Source of the DNA: Enterococcus caccae ATCC BAA-1240
Lineage (GTDB): Bacteria; Bacillota; Bacilli; Lactobacillales; Enterococcaceae
Assembly (NCBI RefSeq): GCF_000407145.1
Contig: NZ_KE136475.1
Location: 1 to 64,000 of the forward strand
Reading direction: 5' to 3'
DNA: 64,000 nt
Part shown: piece after piece, positions 18,131-29,100 of the stretch
Numbering within the stretch: position 1 is the stretch's first letter
How the letters are laid out: each line of letters begins with the position of its first letter
Translations under genes and position numbers: made by a program
Notes under the pieces: generated by a model
The model's input: the letters and a program-made list of their open reading frames with translations, nothing else
What the model was told of the DNA's origin: nothing
Database searches by the model: none

Positions 18131-18934
18131 TTAAACTAACAATAATTGATCATCTTTTAATTCTGTGCCACTGTTTTTATGAAACATGTCCATTAATTCA
18201 TTAACGGTCAAATCTTTTTTCTGCTCGGCAGGTACGTCTACCACAACTTGACCTTGATGAAGCATGATTAAACGATTACCGTACCGAATGGCATCTTCCA
18301 TATCATGTGTTACCATAAATGCCGTTAAATTTTGCTCTTGGATCAACTTTTCAGTCAGTTCCATGACCGTAATTGAGGTTTTAGGATCAAGTGCTGCAGT
18401 ATGTTCATCTAGTAAAATCAACTCAGGGCGAATCAACGTTGCCATCAGTAAGGTAATTGCTTGACGCTGTCCGCCAGATAACAAGCCAATTTCTGCACCT
18501 AAACGATTTTCAAGACCTAAATTTAAACTAGCTAACTGTTCTTTAAAAAAAGTGCGATCAGCTTTGCGAACGCCGTTGCCTAAACCACGTTTTTTACCAC
18601 GCTTCATAGCAAGCGCCATATTCTCCTCCACAGTCAAACGAACAGCGGTCCCCATCTTAGGATCTTGGAAAACACGGCTGATCTGTTTGGAGCGAGCGAC
18701 AACGCGCTGTTTAGTGATGTCTTTGCCATTTAAAGCTAATTGGCCTTCTTCAATCGGTAAAGTTCCTGCGATACTGTTTAATAACGTTGATTTACCAGCG
18801 CCATTTCCACCTATGATCGTAATGAATTCCCCTTGATTGATTGTTAAATCAATCCCTTTTAATACGTGATTTTCATTGACTGTTCCACGTTCAAAATATT
18901 GGTGTAGGTTTTTGATTGTTAATACAGGCTCCAT
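18131..18934 (-). CDS. ABC importer ATPase (TrpZ/COG1101 type)
   Basis: The 267-residue ATPase has Walker A GGNGAGKST, the signature LLSGGQRQAI, Walker B LILLDEHTAAL (an H where many have P) and the switch VTHDMEDAI. It belongs to the family that works with ABC_sub_bind lipoproteins, as in pneumococcal TrpXYZ for tryptophan uptake. Its start overlaps the permease stop by one base, so they are translationally coupled. The substrate is not certain. Confidence 0.85.
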   Translation of the reverse strand: MEPVLTIKNLHQYFERGTVNENHVLKGIDLTINQGEFITIIGGNGAGKSTLLNSIAGTLPIEEGQLALNGKDITKQRVVARSKQISRVFQDPKMGTAVRLTVEENMALAMKRGKKRGLGNGVRKADRTFFKEQLASLNLGLENRLGAEIGLLSGGQRQAITLLMATLIRPELILLDEHTAALDPKTSITVMELTEKLIQEQNLTAFMVTHDMEDAIRYGNRLIMLHQGQVVVDVPAEQKKDLTVNELMDMFHKNSGTELKDDQLLLV

Positions 18935-19884
18935 TAATTTGCGCCCCCTTTACGTTTTCCAAGTTTAGAAAGTCCTAATTTTTTTTGAATCAGTGGTGAA
19001 GATAAACAAATAACTAGAATGATTGCGGAGAATAATTTCAAGTCTGCTGGATCAACACGTAGCTCTAAAACGCACGCAAGGATGAAACGGTACAAAATAG
19101 CACCAATCACAATGGTGATCAAACGTAGACCTAGTGATTTATTTTTAAAGAGAACTTCGGCAATGATGATCGAAGCAAGTCCGATAACGATGGTTCCAAT
19201 TCCTGAGTTTAAATCTGCAAAGTTATTATTTTGTACAAGCAAAGCGCCAGCCAACGCGATACAACCATTTGAGAGCATATAGCCGATGATTTTCATGTTG
19301 TCTGTTTTGATTCCGTTAGCTTCACTCATATCGATATTATCGCCTGTTGCACGAGTGGCTAAGCCAATTTCAGTTTTGAAAAATAGAACGAGCAAGACGA
19401 TAACTAAAAGCACGATGATCAAACCGACAACGATGGCACTGTTGATTTTCGTTAAGCCTAATGACTGAGCATGAGAGAAAATCGAATCTGTTCCAATCAA
19501 AGAAATATTTGGAGCGCCCATGATTCGTGAGTTGATACTATAAAGTCCAGTCATAGTGATGATTCCAGCTAATAAAGCGGGGATTTTTAATTTTGTGTGT
19601 AAAAGTCCAGAAACAAGACCTGCTAACATGCCAGCGATAAACGCAATAATCAATGCAACGATTGGGGCTATCATATAATGAATATCGAATAAAGATTGGA
19701 TCGGTGCGGGCCAAGTAGTAGGATCTTTCGCTAAAATAACCGCTGCAACAGCTCCGCCTAAGGGAAAACTTCCTTCAGTAGTCAAATCAGCAATGTCTAA
19801 AATACGGTAAGTCAGAAAGACTCCGATAGCTAGTAAAGACCAAAGAAGGCCTTGAGAGGTTGAGGAAAGTAATATGTCTAACAA
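18934..19884 (-). CDS. ABC importer permease (TrpY/COG4120 type)
   Basis: The 316-residue permease has about eight to nine membrane segments and the branched-chain-permease-like stretch VFLTYRILDIADLTTEGSF. It likely starts at a TTG (19884) preceded by AAAGAAG. It lies between the binding protein and the ATPase of the same importer, 96 bases after the former. Confidence 0.85.
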   Translation of the reverse strand: MLDILLSSTSQGLLWSLLAIGVFLTYRILDIADLTTEGSFPLGGAVAAVILAKDPTTWPAPIQSLFDIHYMIAPIVALIIAFIAGMLAGLVSGLLHTKLKIPALLAGIITMTGLYSINSRIMGAPNISLIGTDSIFSHAQSLGLTKINSAIVVGLIIVLLVIVLLVLFFKTEIGLATRATGDNIDMSEANGIKTDNMKIIGYMLSNGCIALAGALLVQNNNFADLNSGIGTIVIGLASIIIAEVLFKNKSLGLRLITIVIGAILYRFILACVLELRVDPADLKLFSAIILVICLSSPLIQKKLGLSKLGKRKGGAN

Positions 19885-19980
19885 TAAAATCAGCTTCTTT
19901 CAATAAGTTTTATGTAGAGGTCGAGCGAAAAGCGTTTAGCTGAGAGCTAATTACTTTTCAACTCAACATTTATTCAGATA

Positions 19981-20958
19981 TTAAGGTGCTTTGATAGTAT
20001 CTGGATCGATATCCAAGGCTTTTGCCATCTCTTTATTTACGAATAGTTCTAAGTCTTTGGCTTTTTCAACAGGCATGTCAGCAGGTTTTGCTTCACCTTT
20101 TAGAATTTTCGCCGCCATTACACCTGTTTGTTTACCAAGTGATTTATAATCGATCCCGACTGTTGCTAATCCACCTTCTTCTACTTGCTCGATCGAACCA
20201 GCGATAACAGGGATTTTGTGTTCTTTGGCTACTTCACCGATGACAGCTGCCGCCGAAGCAAATGTGTTGTCTGTTGGAATGTAAATTGCATCGACATCTT
20301 TTGCTAAGCTAGTTGTTACTTGCTGCACGTCATTGGTTGAGTTAGCAGTTAAAACTTTTGACTTGATTCCAGCATCTTTTAAAGCTTTTTCTGCCATGTC
20401 TGCTTGTATTTTAGAATTTGCTTCACCTGCGTTATACATAATTCCGACAGTTTTTGCCTCTGGGACGATGTTCAACAATAAGGCGATTTGTTTGTCGATT
20501 GGGACGATGTCTGTAGTTCCAGTTACGTTTCCACCGGGTTTTTCATCTGATTTTACTAATTTAGCGCTGACTAAGTCGGTAACTGCTGTGACTAGGATCG
20601 GAATATCTGAGGTTTCATTTAGCAAAGATTGTGCAGCAGGTGTTGCAATGCCTAAAAGTAAGTCTGGTTTTTCTTTGACTAATTTTTCGCTCATACTTTT
20701 TAATTGTGCTTGATCGTTTTGGGCATTACTGTAGTCAATCGTTAAGTTATCGCCTTCTTTAAAACCATTTTCGGCTAATCCTTCTTTGAACCCTTCAAAT
20801 GCAGCATCTAATGAGCCATGTTCAACGGGTTGTAAAACACCGATTTTTTTATTATCACTATTTGAACCGCTGTCTGTTTTTTTCCCATCTCCACATGCAC
20901 CAAGAGCCAATAATGCTAACGCTGATACGATACTTAGTCCTACTAGTTTCTTTTTCAT
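19981..20958 (-). CDS. ABC importer substrate-binding lipoprotein (TrpX-like, PF04392)
   Basis: The 325-residue product has lipobox LALGAC (Cys22) and a two-lobed binding fold of the ABC_sub_bind family (KIGVLQPVEHGSLDAAFEGFKEGL, TVGIMYNAGEANSKIQ, IPVIAGSIEQVEEGGLATVGIDY). Relatives bind tryptophan or other aromatic amino acids. GGAGGAATCAG precedes the ATG. The 290-base leader upstream contains a short Tyr/Phe-rich peptide and a terminator, which points to attenuation and to an aromatic substrate. That is inference. Confidence 0.87.
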   Translation of the reverse strand: MKKKLVGLSIVSALALLALGACGDGKKTDSGSNSDNKKIGVLQPVEHGSLDAAFEGFKEGLAENGFKEGDNLTIDYSNAQNDQAQLKSMSEKLVKEKPDLLLGIATPAAQSLLNETSDIPILVTAVTDLVSAKLVKSDEKPGGNVTGTTDIVPIDKQIALLLNIVPEAKTVGIMYNAGEANSKIQADMAEKALKDAGIKSKVLTANSTNDVQQVTTSLAKDVDAIYIPTDNTFASAAAVIGEVAKEHKIPVIAGSIEQVEEGGLATVGIDYKSLGKQTGVMAAKILKGEAKPADMPVEKAKDLELFVNKEMAKALDIDPDTIKAP

Positions 20959-20990
20959 TCTGATTCCTCCAGTTTTAGTTGATGTTGATA

Positions 20991-21029
20991 AAACAAAAAA
21001 TCCATTCAGACAATATGCCTAAATGGATT
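20991..21029 (-). terminator. Intrinsic terminator inside the leader of the ABC importer (attenuator)
   Basis: On the minus strand AATCCATTTAG (21019-21029) pairs with CTGAATGGATT (20999-21009), 11 bp with one G-T, then TTTTTTG. It precedes the binding-protein start by about 35 bases. AGACAAT in the upstream leader (near 21071-21078) is complementary to ATTGTCT of the terminator loop and 3' arm, a possible antiterminator. Confidence 0.75.
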
Positions 21030-21058
21030 GATAAAAGTCGTAAGTAAACACTTCTTTA

Positions 21059-21088
21059 TTCGCCACTTAGGATTGTCTACGTGGCCGT
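21059..21088 (-). promoter_or_regulatory. Structured part of the ABC importer leader
   Basis: On the minus strand GCCAC and GTGGC flank GTAGACAATCCTAA and can form a short hairpin between the leader peptide and the terminator. The AGACAAT inside it can pair with the terminator instead, so two exclusive folds are possible. No T-box core (GGTGGnACCGCG) is present. Confidence 0.45.
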
Positions 21089-21171
21089 TTGTTCAGTACA
21101 AAGCGCTCTAGCCATCATAGATACAAAAACAGGTTTTTGCTGTTTGTACCCACGATTGCATGAATACAAAA

Positions 21172-21228
21172 CTATCTAAAGTAGCTAAAGTAAGCTTTAT
21201 TCAGTTGTGCGTTGATTGAGTGTGTCAT
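21172..21228 (-). CDS. Leader peptide of 18 residues upstream of the ABC importer
   Basis: A short frame on the minus strand reads MTHSINAQLNKAYFSYFR then TAG. It has a strong site GGAGGGA (21234-21240) six bases from the ATG, and it starts about 24 bases after a good promoter's start site. The last six codons hold two Tyr, two Phe and an Arg. It is followed by hairpins and by an intrinsic terminator before the transporter genes. This layout is that of a translated attenuator leader. The peptide itself matches nothing I know. Confidence 0.65.
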   Translation of the reverse strand: MTHSINAQLNKAYFSYFR

Positions 21229-21251
21229 AAAAATCCCTCCGCAAATTGAAT

Positions 21252-21288
21252 TGTGTTTAGTATAAAGGAAAAGTAAGCCAAATGTCAA
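21252..21288 (-). promoter_or_regulatory. Promoter of the leader peptide and ABC importer
   Basis: On the minus strand TTGACA (21283-21288) and TATACT (21259-21264) are 18 bases apart. Transcription would begin near 21252. Confidence 0.8.
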
Positions 21289-21450
21289 CAGATTATTTTA
21301 AATTTTCTGAACATTCATATAAAGGATGTGATTTTGTGAATTTTTTAAATTAATCGTAATAGACCCCATTGAAATAGATATCTTTGTGAATTTAAACGAT
21401 TTCATGCTACTATTTAATTGAATAAATAGTAAATAATTAGGAGGATGTAT

Positions 21451-22023
21451 ATGATTTCAAAAAAATTGATTACATTAGGAACATTAGCAGCAACAGTATT
21501 GGTGTTAGGTGCATGTAACAGTGATAATAAAGCTTCTAAAGACAGTTCGTCTGATAGCAAAACAGAAACATCAATGAGTTCAAGTGTGGATGCAGTAAGT
21601 GGTGCGTCAATCAGTGACAAACCAGAAGTAATCGAAAAAGCATTAAGTAAAGATGGTAACTGGATCGTTGCAGCAACAGCAGATTTGACATTTGATAAAG
21701 ATGTGACTGTTGCAGGTGAGTTTCATGATAAAGGTGAAAAATCTGGCGATATTTATAGAAAACTAGCATTATACGCACAAGATTCAGATAAAAAAGTGAC
21801 AGCTGAGTATACAGTAACAGTTCCACAACTAATCGTTGAAACAGAAAACTTCAATATTGTGAACGGAACTGTTAAAGGGGATATTTTAGTTAAAGCAAAT
21901 GGCTTTGTTTTAAACGGAACAAAAGTTGAGGGTAAAGTGACGTTTGAAAAAGAAGAATATAAAACGTCTGCAACGTTAGACAAAGAAGGCGCTGAAGTTA
22001 CTGGCGACGTGACTGTTCAGTAA
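21451..22023 (+). CDS. Lipoprotein with a flavinylation-type motif, function unknown
   Basis: The 190-residue product has lipobox LVLGAC (Cys22), a Ser/Lys/Asp linker, then DAVSGAS at 47-53. That sequence fits the ApbE target pattern Dxx(S/T)GA(S/T) used for covalent FMN attachment. The rest is an all-beta-looking domain with repeated GTVKGDILVKANG and VTGDVTVQ turns, bactofilin-like in feel. A complete FMN-bind domain is not seen. AGGAGG at 21439-21444 is six bases from the ATG at 21451; the ATG at 21445 is too close. Flavinylation is only a possibility. Confidence 0.7.
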   Translation: MISKKLITLGTLAATVLVLGACNSDNKASKDSSSDSKTETSMSSSVDAVSGASISDKPEVIEKALSKDGNWIVAATADLTFDKDVTVAGEFHDKGEKSGDIYRKLALYAQDSDKKVTAEYTVTVPQLIVETENFNIVNGTVKGDILVKANGFVLNGTKVEGKVTFEKEEYKTSATLDKEGAEVTGDVTVQ

Positions 22024-22047
22024 GCTAGGTTTCATAGAAATAGTAGG

Positions 22048-22079
22048 AAGACACTCGTTTTTTATCGAGTGTCTTTTTT
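22048..22079 (+). terminator. Terminator before rpoB
   Basis: AAGACACTCG and CGAGTGTCTT form a 10-bp stem around TTTTTTAT, then TTTT. Confidence 0.92.
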
Positions 22080-22114
22080 GAAAAATTTTAGCTCTATTTA
22101 ACTTCCAAAAACCC

Positions 22115-22143
22115 TTGACTTTTACTATAGAAGGAAGTAAAAT
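22115..22143 (+). promoter_or_regulatory. rpoBC promoter
   Basis: TTGACT at 22115-22120 and TAAAAT at 22138-22143 are 17 bases apart. Confidence 0.75.
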
Positions 22144-22149
22144 GTATAG

Positions 22150-22388
22150 ATGCAAAAACTATCTGAAAAATGACAAAGCAGGAGCGAAATATTGTCCGTT
22201 CCGGTTTTTAATAGGGAAACAAAAGTAGAAACGCACGAGAAATTTTCAAGAGCACATTCTATTTTTGGTTTTTTTTTGCCTAAAAACTGCAAAAAATGCT
22301 CAATATTACAGATATTTAATATTTGTAATATTAAAGAAATATTTTCGGTTAGTGTTTTGATAGACTTTTAATTAGAGGAGTGAAGAGC
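22150..22388 (+). ncRNA. Long 5' leader of rpoB (Lacto-rpoB-type candidate)
   Basis: About 240 untranslated bases separate the promoter from rpoB. A conserved structured RNA, Lacto-rpoB, is known at this position in Lactobacillales. I see inverted segments such as GGAGCG with CGTTCC near 22191-22212, but I cannot confirm the family fold by eye. Confidence 0.4.
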
Positions 22389-25300
22389 TTGGCTGGACAC
22401 GTAGTAAAATACGGAAAACACCGCGAACGTAGAAGTTTCGCCCGGATCAGTGAAGTGTTAGAGTTACCTAACTTGATCGAAATTCAAACAGACTCTTACC
22501 AATGGTTTTTAGATGAAGGATTAAGAGAAATGTTTGAGGACATTTTACCGATCGATGATTTTCAAGGAAACTTATCTTTGGAATTTGTGGATTATGAATT
22601 AAAAGAACCTAAGTATACGGTAGAAGAAGCGCGTGCACATGACGCAAACTATTCTGCACCGTTACACGTTACTCTACGATTGACGAACCGTGAATCTGGA
22701 GAAATCAAATCACAAGAAGTATTCTTCGGTGATTTCCCTCTAATGACTGAAATGGGAACATTCATTATCAATGGTGCAGAACGTGTTATCGTTTCTCAAT
22801 TAGTGCGTTCACCAGGCGTTTATTTCCATGGAAAAGTAGATAAAAATGGTAAAGAAGGCTTTGGCTCAACAGTAATCCCTAACCGTGGTGCATGGTTAGA
22901 AATGGAAACTGATGCAAAAGACATTTCTTACGTACGTATCGACCGTACACGTAAAATTCCTTTAACTGTATTAGTTCGTGCTTTAGGATTTGGCTCTGAC
23001 GATACGATTTTTGAAATTTTCGGTGAAAGTTTAAGTTTACGTAATACAATCGAAAAAGATTTACACAAAAATGCGAGCGATTCTCGTACTGAAGAAGGAT
23101 TAAAAGACATCTATGAGCGTCTTCGACCTGGTGAGCCGAAAACGGCAGATAGTTCTCGTAACTTGCTGAATGCTCGTTTCTTCGATCCAAAACGTTATGA
23201 TTTAGCGAACGTTGGTCGTTACAAAGTCAACAAAAAATTAGACTTGAAAACTCGTCTATTGAACCTAACTTTAGGAGAAACATTGATCGATGCTGAAACT
23301 GGCGAAATCATTGTTGAAAAAGGCACAGTGTTAACGCACCAAGTAATGGAAACATTAGGTGAACATATCGATAACGGCTTAAACAGCGTAACGTATTACC
23401 CAAGTGAAGATGGTGTGGTTACTGAACCAATGACTGTTCAAGTAATCAAGGTTCTTTCTCCAAAAGATCCAGAGCGCATCGTTAACGTAATCGGTAATGG
23501 CTATCCTGATACAAGTGTGAAAACAGTTCGTCCAGCAGATATCGTCGCTTCAATGAGTTATTTCTTTAACTTACAAGAAGACATCGGTAACGTGGATGAT
23601 ATCGATCACTTAGGAAACCGTCGTATTCGTTCAGTTGGTGAATTACTACAAAATCAATTCCGTATTGGTTTAGCTCGTATGGAGCGTGTGGTTCGTGAAA
23701 GAATGTCTATTCAAGACACTGAAACATTGACACCACAACAATTGATCAATATTCGTCCAGTTGTTGCAAGTATCAAAGAATTCTTTGGTTCTTCTCAGTT
23801 ATCACAATTCATGGATCAAACAAATCCTCTAGGTGAGTTGACACACAAACGTCGTCTATCTGCCTTAGGACCTGGTGGTTTGACTCGTGACCGTGCCGGC
23901 TATGAAGTTCGAGACGTTCACTATTCCCACTATGGCCGTATGTGTCCGATCGAAACGCCTGAGGGCCCGAATATCGGATTGATCAATAGCTTGTCAAGTT
24001 ATGCCAAAGTCAACAAATTCGGCTTTATCGAAACACCGTATCGTCGTGTGGATCGTGCTACAGGAAAAGTAACAGATAAAGTAGATTACCTAACTGCTGA
24101 CACAGAGGATCACTACATCGTAGCGCAAGCAAACTCACGCTTGAATGAAGATGGAACGTTCGCTGAAGAATTAGTAATGGCTCGTTTACAAAGTGAAAAC
24201 CTTGAAGTAACGATCGATAGAGTCGATTACATGGACGTTTCACCTAAACAGGTAGTAGCAGTTGCGACAGCATGTATTCCTTTCTTGGAAAACGATGACT
24301 CCAACCGTGCCTTGATGGGTGCCAACATGCAACGTCAAGCAGTACCGTTGATCCAACCTCGTTCACCACTTGTGGGAACTGGTATGGAATACAAGTCAGC
24401 ACATGACTCGGGTGCCGCTTTACTATGTAAACATGATGGTGTCGTTGAATATGTGGATGCATCAGAAGTACGCGTTCGCCGTGACAATGGCGCATTAGAT
24501 AAATATATGGTCACAAAATTCCGTCGTTCAAATTCAGGTACAAGTTACAACCAACGTCCAATCGTTCTTTTAGGCGAAAAAGTTGAAAAAGGCGATACAT
24601 TAGCAGATGGACCTTCTATGGAAGAAGGCGAAATGGCTTTAGGACAAAACGTCCTTGTCGGATTTATGACATGGGAAGGGTATAACTACGAGGATGCGAT
24701 CATCATGAGCCGTCGTTTGGTGAAAGATGATGTCTATACTTCTATCCATATTGAAGAATATGAATCAGAAGCTCGTGATACCAAATTAGGCCCTGAAGAA
24801 ATCACTCGTGAAATTCCAAACGTCGGGGAAGATGCTTTGAAAGATCTTGACGAAATGGGAATTATCCGTATCGGTGCTGAAGTCAAAGATGGTGATCTAT
24901 TAGTAGGTAAAGTAACGCCTAAAGGGGTAACAGAGTTATCTGCTGAAGAACGTTTACTACATGCAATCTTTGGTGAAAAAGCACGTGAAGTTCGTGATAC
25001 ATCTCTACGTGTACCTCACGGTGGCGGCGGAATCGTTCATGATGTGAAAATCTTTACTCGTGAAGCCGGAGACGAATTATCTCCAGGCGTAAACATGTTA
25101 GTTCGTGTGTATATCGTTCAAAAACGTAAAATCAACGAAGGCGATAAAATGGCCGGTCGTCATGGTAATAAAGGGGTTGTATCCCGTATTATGCCGGAAG
25201 AAGATATGCCATTCTTGCCAGATGGTACACCAATCGATATCATGTTGAACCCACTAGGGGTGCCATCGCGTATGAACATCGGACAAGTACTAGAATTGCA

Positions 25301-26006
25301 CTTGGGTATGGCTGCTCGTCAGTTAGGTATCCACATTGCAACACCAGTATTCGATGGTGCGAATGATGATGATGTTTGGGAAACAGTTCGTGAAGCTGGT
25401 ATGGCTAGTGACGCGAAAACAGTTCTTTACGACGGACGTACAGGTGAACCATTTGATAACCGTATCTCTGTTGGTGTGATGTACATGATCAAATTGGCCC
25501 ACATGGTCGATGATAAATTACATGCCCGTTCTATTGGACCATACTCACTTGTTACCCAACAACCACTTGGAGGTAAAGCTCAATTTGGTGGACAACGTTT
25601 TGGGGAGATGGAAGTATGGGCACTGGAAGCATACGGTGCAGCTTACACATTACAAGAAATCTTAACGTACAAATCTGATGACGTAGTCGGTCGTGTGAAA
25701 ACATACGAAGCCATCGTCAAAGGTGAACCAATTCCAAAACCAGGCGTACCAGAATCATTCCGCGTATTGGTGAAAGAATTACAATCACTTGGATTAGATA
25801 TGCGCGTATTGGACATCGAAGAACAAGAAATCGAATTACGTGATATGGATGACGATGATGATGACTTGATTACAGTTGATGCCCTAACAAAATTTGCCGA
25901 ACAACAATCAGCGAAACAATTAGAAAAAGAAGCAGCTGAAGCAAAAGAAGCAGCAGAAGAAGTAGCTGTTCAGAACTTCGAAACAGCGGAAGATACTCAA
26001 GACTAG
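22389..26006 (+). CDS. rpoB: DNA-directed RNA polymerase beta subunit
   Basis: RpoB is the beta subunit of RNA polymerase, about 1205 residues here. The rifampicin region is intact ([27 protein letters not shown]), as are [17 protein letters not shown] and [13 protein letters not shown]. The C terminus is acidic and rich in Glu/Ala ([13 protein letters not shown] onward). The TTG at 22389 is preferred because AGAGGAG lies eight bases upstream and B. subtilis rpoB also uses TTG. The in-frame GTG at 22380 touches the ribosome site. Confidence 0.98.
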   Translation: MAGHVVKYGKHRERRSFARISEVLELPNLIEIQTDSYQWFLDEGLREMFEDILPIDDFQGNLSLEFVDYELKEPKYTVEEARAHDANYSAPLHVTLRLTNRESGEIKSQEVFFGDFPLMTEMGTFIINGAERVIVSQLVRSPGVYFHGKVDKNGKEGFGSTVIPNRGAWLEMETDAKDISYVRIDRTRKIPLTVLVRALGFGSDDTIFEIFGESLSLRNTIEKDLHKNASDSRTEEGLKDIYERLRPGEPKTADSSRNLLNARFFDPKRYDLANVGRYKVNKKLDLKTRLLNLTLGETLIDAETGEIIVEKGTVLTHQVMETLGEHIDNGLNSVTYYPSEDGVVTEPMTVQVIKVLSPKDPERIVNVIGNGYPDTSVKTVRPADIVASMSYFFNLQEDIGNVDDIDHLGNRRIRSVGELLQNQFRIGLARMERVVRERMSIQDTETLTPQQLINIRPVVASIKEFFGSSQLSQFMDQTNPLGELTHKRRLSALGPGGLTRDRAGYEVRDVHYSHYGRMCPIETPEGPNIGLINSLSSYAKVNKFGFIETPYRRVDRATGKVTDKVDYLTADTEDHYIVAQANSRLNEDGTFAEELVMARLQSENLEVTIDRVDYMDVSPKQVVAVATACIPFLENDDSNRALMGANMQRQAVPLIQPRSPLVGTGMEYKSAHDSGAALLCKHDGVVEYVDASEVRVRRDNGALDKYMVTKFRRSNSGTSYNQRPIVLLGEKVEKGDTLADGPSMEEGEMALGQNVLVGFMTWEGYNYEDAIIMSRRLVKDDVYTSIHIEEYESEARDTKLGPEEITREIPNVGEDALKDLDEMGIIRIGAEVKDGDLLVGKVTPKGVTELSAEERLLHAIFGEKAREVRDTSLRVPHGGGGIVHDVKIFTREAGDELSPGVNMLVRVYIVQKRKINEGDKMAGRHGNKGVVSRIMPEEDMPFLPDGTPIDIMLNPLGVPSRMNIGQVLELHLGMAARQLGIHIATPVFDGANDDDVWETVREAGMASDAKTVLYDGRTGEPFDNRISVGVMYMIKLAHMVDDKLHARSIGPYSLVTQQPLGGKAQFGGQRFGEMEVWALEAYGAAYTLQEILTYKSDDVVGRVKTYEAIVKGEPIPKPGVPESFRVLVKELQSLGLDMRVLDIEEQEIELRDMDDDDDDLITVDALTKFAEQQSAKQLEKEAAEAKEAAEEVAVQNFETAEDTQD

Positions 26007-26055
26007 TTGTTTTACATTTTGTATAAAGTGCCAATGAAATCCGTTGGTTTTGGGC

Positions 26056-26080
26056 TAGAAAAATCATATTGATTTTTCTA
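26056..26080 (+). other. Hairpin in the rpoB-rpoC spacer
   Basis: TAGAAAAATCA and TGATTTTTCTA pair perfectly around TAT. No T run follows, so it may be an RNA processing or stability element rather than a terminator. Confidence 0.5.
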
Positions 26081-26143
26081 ACTCCGAACCAAGGTGAATA
26101 GCTCATTCAGCTTTTCTAACTAATTGAATGGAGGGAATCCCTT

Positions 26144-29100
26144 TTGATCGATGTAAATAAATTCGAAAGTATGCAAATAGGTTTGGCTTCTCCAGAAAAG
26201 ATCAGAAGCTGGTCTTACGGTGAAGTAAAGAAACCCGAAACGATTAACTACCGTACGCTAAAACCTGAACGTGAAGGGTTGTTCTGTGAACGTATTTTCG
26301 GTCCAACTAAAGACTGGGAATGTGCGTGTGGGAAATATAAACGTATTCGTTATAAAGGTATCGTTTGTGACCGTTGTGGTGTAGAAGTGACTCGTTCTAA
26401 AGTTCGTCGTGAACGTATGGGACATATTGAGTTAGCAGCACCTGTTTCACATATCTGGTATTTTAAAGGTATTCCATCTCGTATGGGACTTGTTTTAGAC
26501 ATGAGTCCGCGTGCGTTGGAAGAAATCATTTACTTTGCATCTTATGTAGTAATTGATGCCGGAGATACTTCTTTAGAGAAAAAACAATTATTAACAGAGC
26601 GTGAGTACCGTGATAAACGTGATCAATATGGTCAAGGTTTTTCTGCAGCAATGGGTGCAGAAGCGGTTAAACAGTTATTAGATAATGTTGACTTAGATGG
26701 CGAAGTAGCTCAACTAAAAGAAGAGTTGAAATCTGCCCAAGGTCAAAAAAGAACACGTGCAATCCGTCGTTTGGATATTTTAGAAGCATTCCGTGCCTCT
26801 GGAAATCTACCAAGCTGGATGGTTATGGATGTTATTCCTGTAATCCCACCAGATTTACGCCCAATGGTTCAACTAGAAGGTGGACGTTTTGCAACAAGTG
26901 ATTTGAATGACTTATATCGTCGTGTAATCAACCGTAACAATCGTTTGAAACGTTTATTAGATTTAAATGCGCCAAACATCATTGTTCAAAATGAAAAACG
27001 TATGCTGCAAGAAGCAGTCGATGCGTTGATCGATAATGGTCGTCGTGGTCGTCCTGTTACAGGGCCAGGTAACCGTCCATTGAAATCTCTTTCTCATATG
27101 TTAAAAGGGAAACAAGGTCGTTTCCGTCAAAACTTACTAGGTAAGCGTGTAGATTACTCTGGTCGTTCAGTTATCGTCGTAGGACCTAACTTGAAGATGT
27201 ACCAATGTGGTTTACCAAAAGAAATGGCGATTGAATTATTCAAACCATTTGTAATGCGTGAACTAGTTCAGCGCGAAATCGCAACAAACATCAAAAACGC
27301 AAAACGTAAAATCGAACGCGGAGAAGATGAAGTTTGGGATATCTTAGAAGAAGTTATTCAAGAGCATCCAGTATTGCTTAACCGAGCACCTACACTACAC
27401 AGACTTGGTATCCAAGCCTTTGAACCAGTGTTAGTTGAAGGTCGTGCAATCCGTCTTCATCCATTAGTCTGTGAAGCTTATAATGCCGATTTCGATGGAG
27501 ACCAAATGGCCGTTCACGTTCCGTTGAACGAAGAAGCACAAGCGGAAGCACGTATGCTGATGTTAGCTGCTCAAAACATTTTGAATCCAAAAGATGGTAA
27601 ACCAGTTGTAACACCTTCTCAAGATATGGTCTTAGGAAACTATTACCTAACAATGGAAGAAGATGGACGTGAAGGGGAAGGTATGATCTTCCGCGACATG
27701 AACGAAGCTGTTTTAGCATGGCGTAATGGATACGTGCATTTACATTCACGTATCGGTGTTCAAACAACCTTACTTGGCGACAAACCATTTACGGATTGGC
27801 AAAAAGAACGTATTTTGATCACAACAGTAGGTAAGATCATCTTTAATGAAATCATGCCTGTAGAATTCCCTTACTTGAATGAGCCAACAGATTACAACTT
27901 AACTGTGCAAACACCTGATAATTATTTTGTAGAAGCTGGTACAGATATTCCTGCTCATATTAAAGAACAAGAATTAGTCTTACCATTCAAGAAGAAAAAC
28001 TTAGGAAATATTATCGCTGAAGTATTCAAGAGATTCCATATCACTGAAACTTCTAAGATGCTTGATAGAATGAAAGACTTAGGTTATAAACATTCTACCC
28101 ATGCTGGTATGACTGTTGGTATCGCTGATATCATGGTATTGCATGAGAAACAAGAGATCATCGATGATGCGCATAAACAAGTCGAAAATATTACGAAACA
28201 ATTCCGTCGTGGTCTGATTACAGATGACGAACGTTATGAACGTGTTATTGCTGTTTGGAATAAAGCCAAAGATGAGATCCAACAAAAACTGATCGAAAGT
28301 ATGGATGCTAAAAATCCAATCTTCATGATGTCAGATTCTGGAGCCCGTGGTAACATCTCCAACTTTACTCAGCTTGCTGGTATGCGTGGACTGATGGCCG
28401 CACCGAACGGACGCATCATGGAACTACCGATCATCTCGAACTTCCGTGAAGGACTTTCTGTCTTGGAAATGTTTATCTCTACCCATGGAGCTCGTAAAGG
28501 GATGACCGATACAGCCTTGAAGACTGCCGATTCAGGTTACTTGACTCGTCGTTTAGTTGACGTTGCCCAAGATGTTATCATTCGTGAAGATGATTGTGGA
28601 ACTGACCGTGGTCTAGTGATTCAATCTATTCGTGAAGGGAATGAAATCATTGAACCTTTAGAAGAACGTTTACTAGGGCGTTACACTCGTAAATCAGTGA
28701 TGCATCCTGAAACTGGCAAAATGATTATTGGCGAAGATCAACTGATTTCAGAAGATCTTGCAAGAGAAATCGTAGATGCTGGTGTTGAAACTGTAACGAT
28801 CCGTTCCGTATTTACATGTAACACGAAACATGGTGTATGTAAACACTGTTACGGCCGTAACTTAGCAACTGGTTCAGGTGTTGAAGTTGGGGAAGCAGTT
28901 GGTACAATTGCCGCTCAATCAATCGGTGAACCTGGTACTCAGTTAACAATGCGTACGTTCCATACAGGTGGGGTTGCTGGAGATGATATTACTCAAGGTC
29001 TACCTCGTGTCCAAGAAATCTTTGAAGCGCGTAATCCGAAAGGACAAGCAGTTATCACAGAAGTTACCGGTGAAGTGATCGATATTTCTGAAGATCCTGC

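Noticed and set aside
20959-21240. T-box riboswitch upstream of the ABC importer
   Set aside because: No GGTGGnACCGCG core and no stem I landmarks; a translated leader peptide with a plain terminator explains the region better.
22879-23190. 103-codon minus-strand frame in rpoB
   Set aside because: Antisense shadow of rpoB.
27390-27788. 132-codon minus-strand frame in rpoC
   Set aside because: Codon-bias shadow of a highly conserved gene; no ribosome site and no independent promoter.
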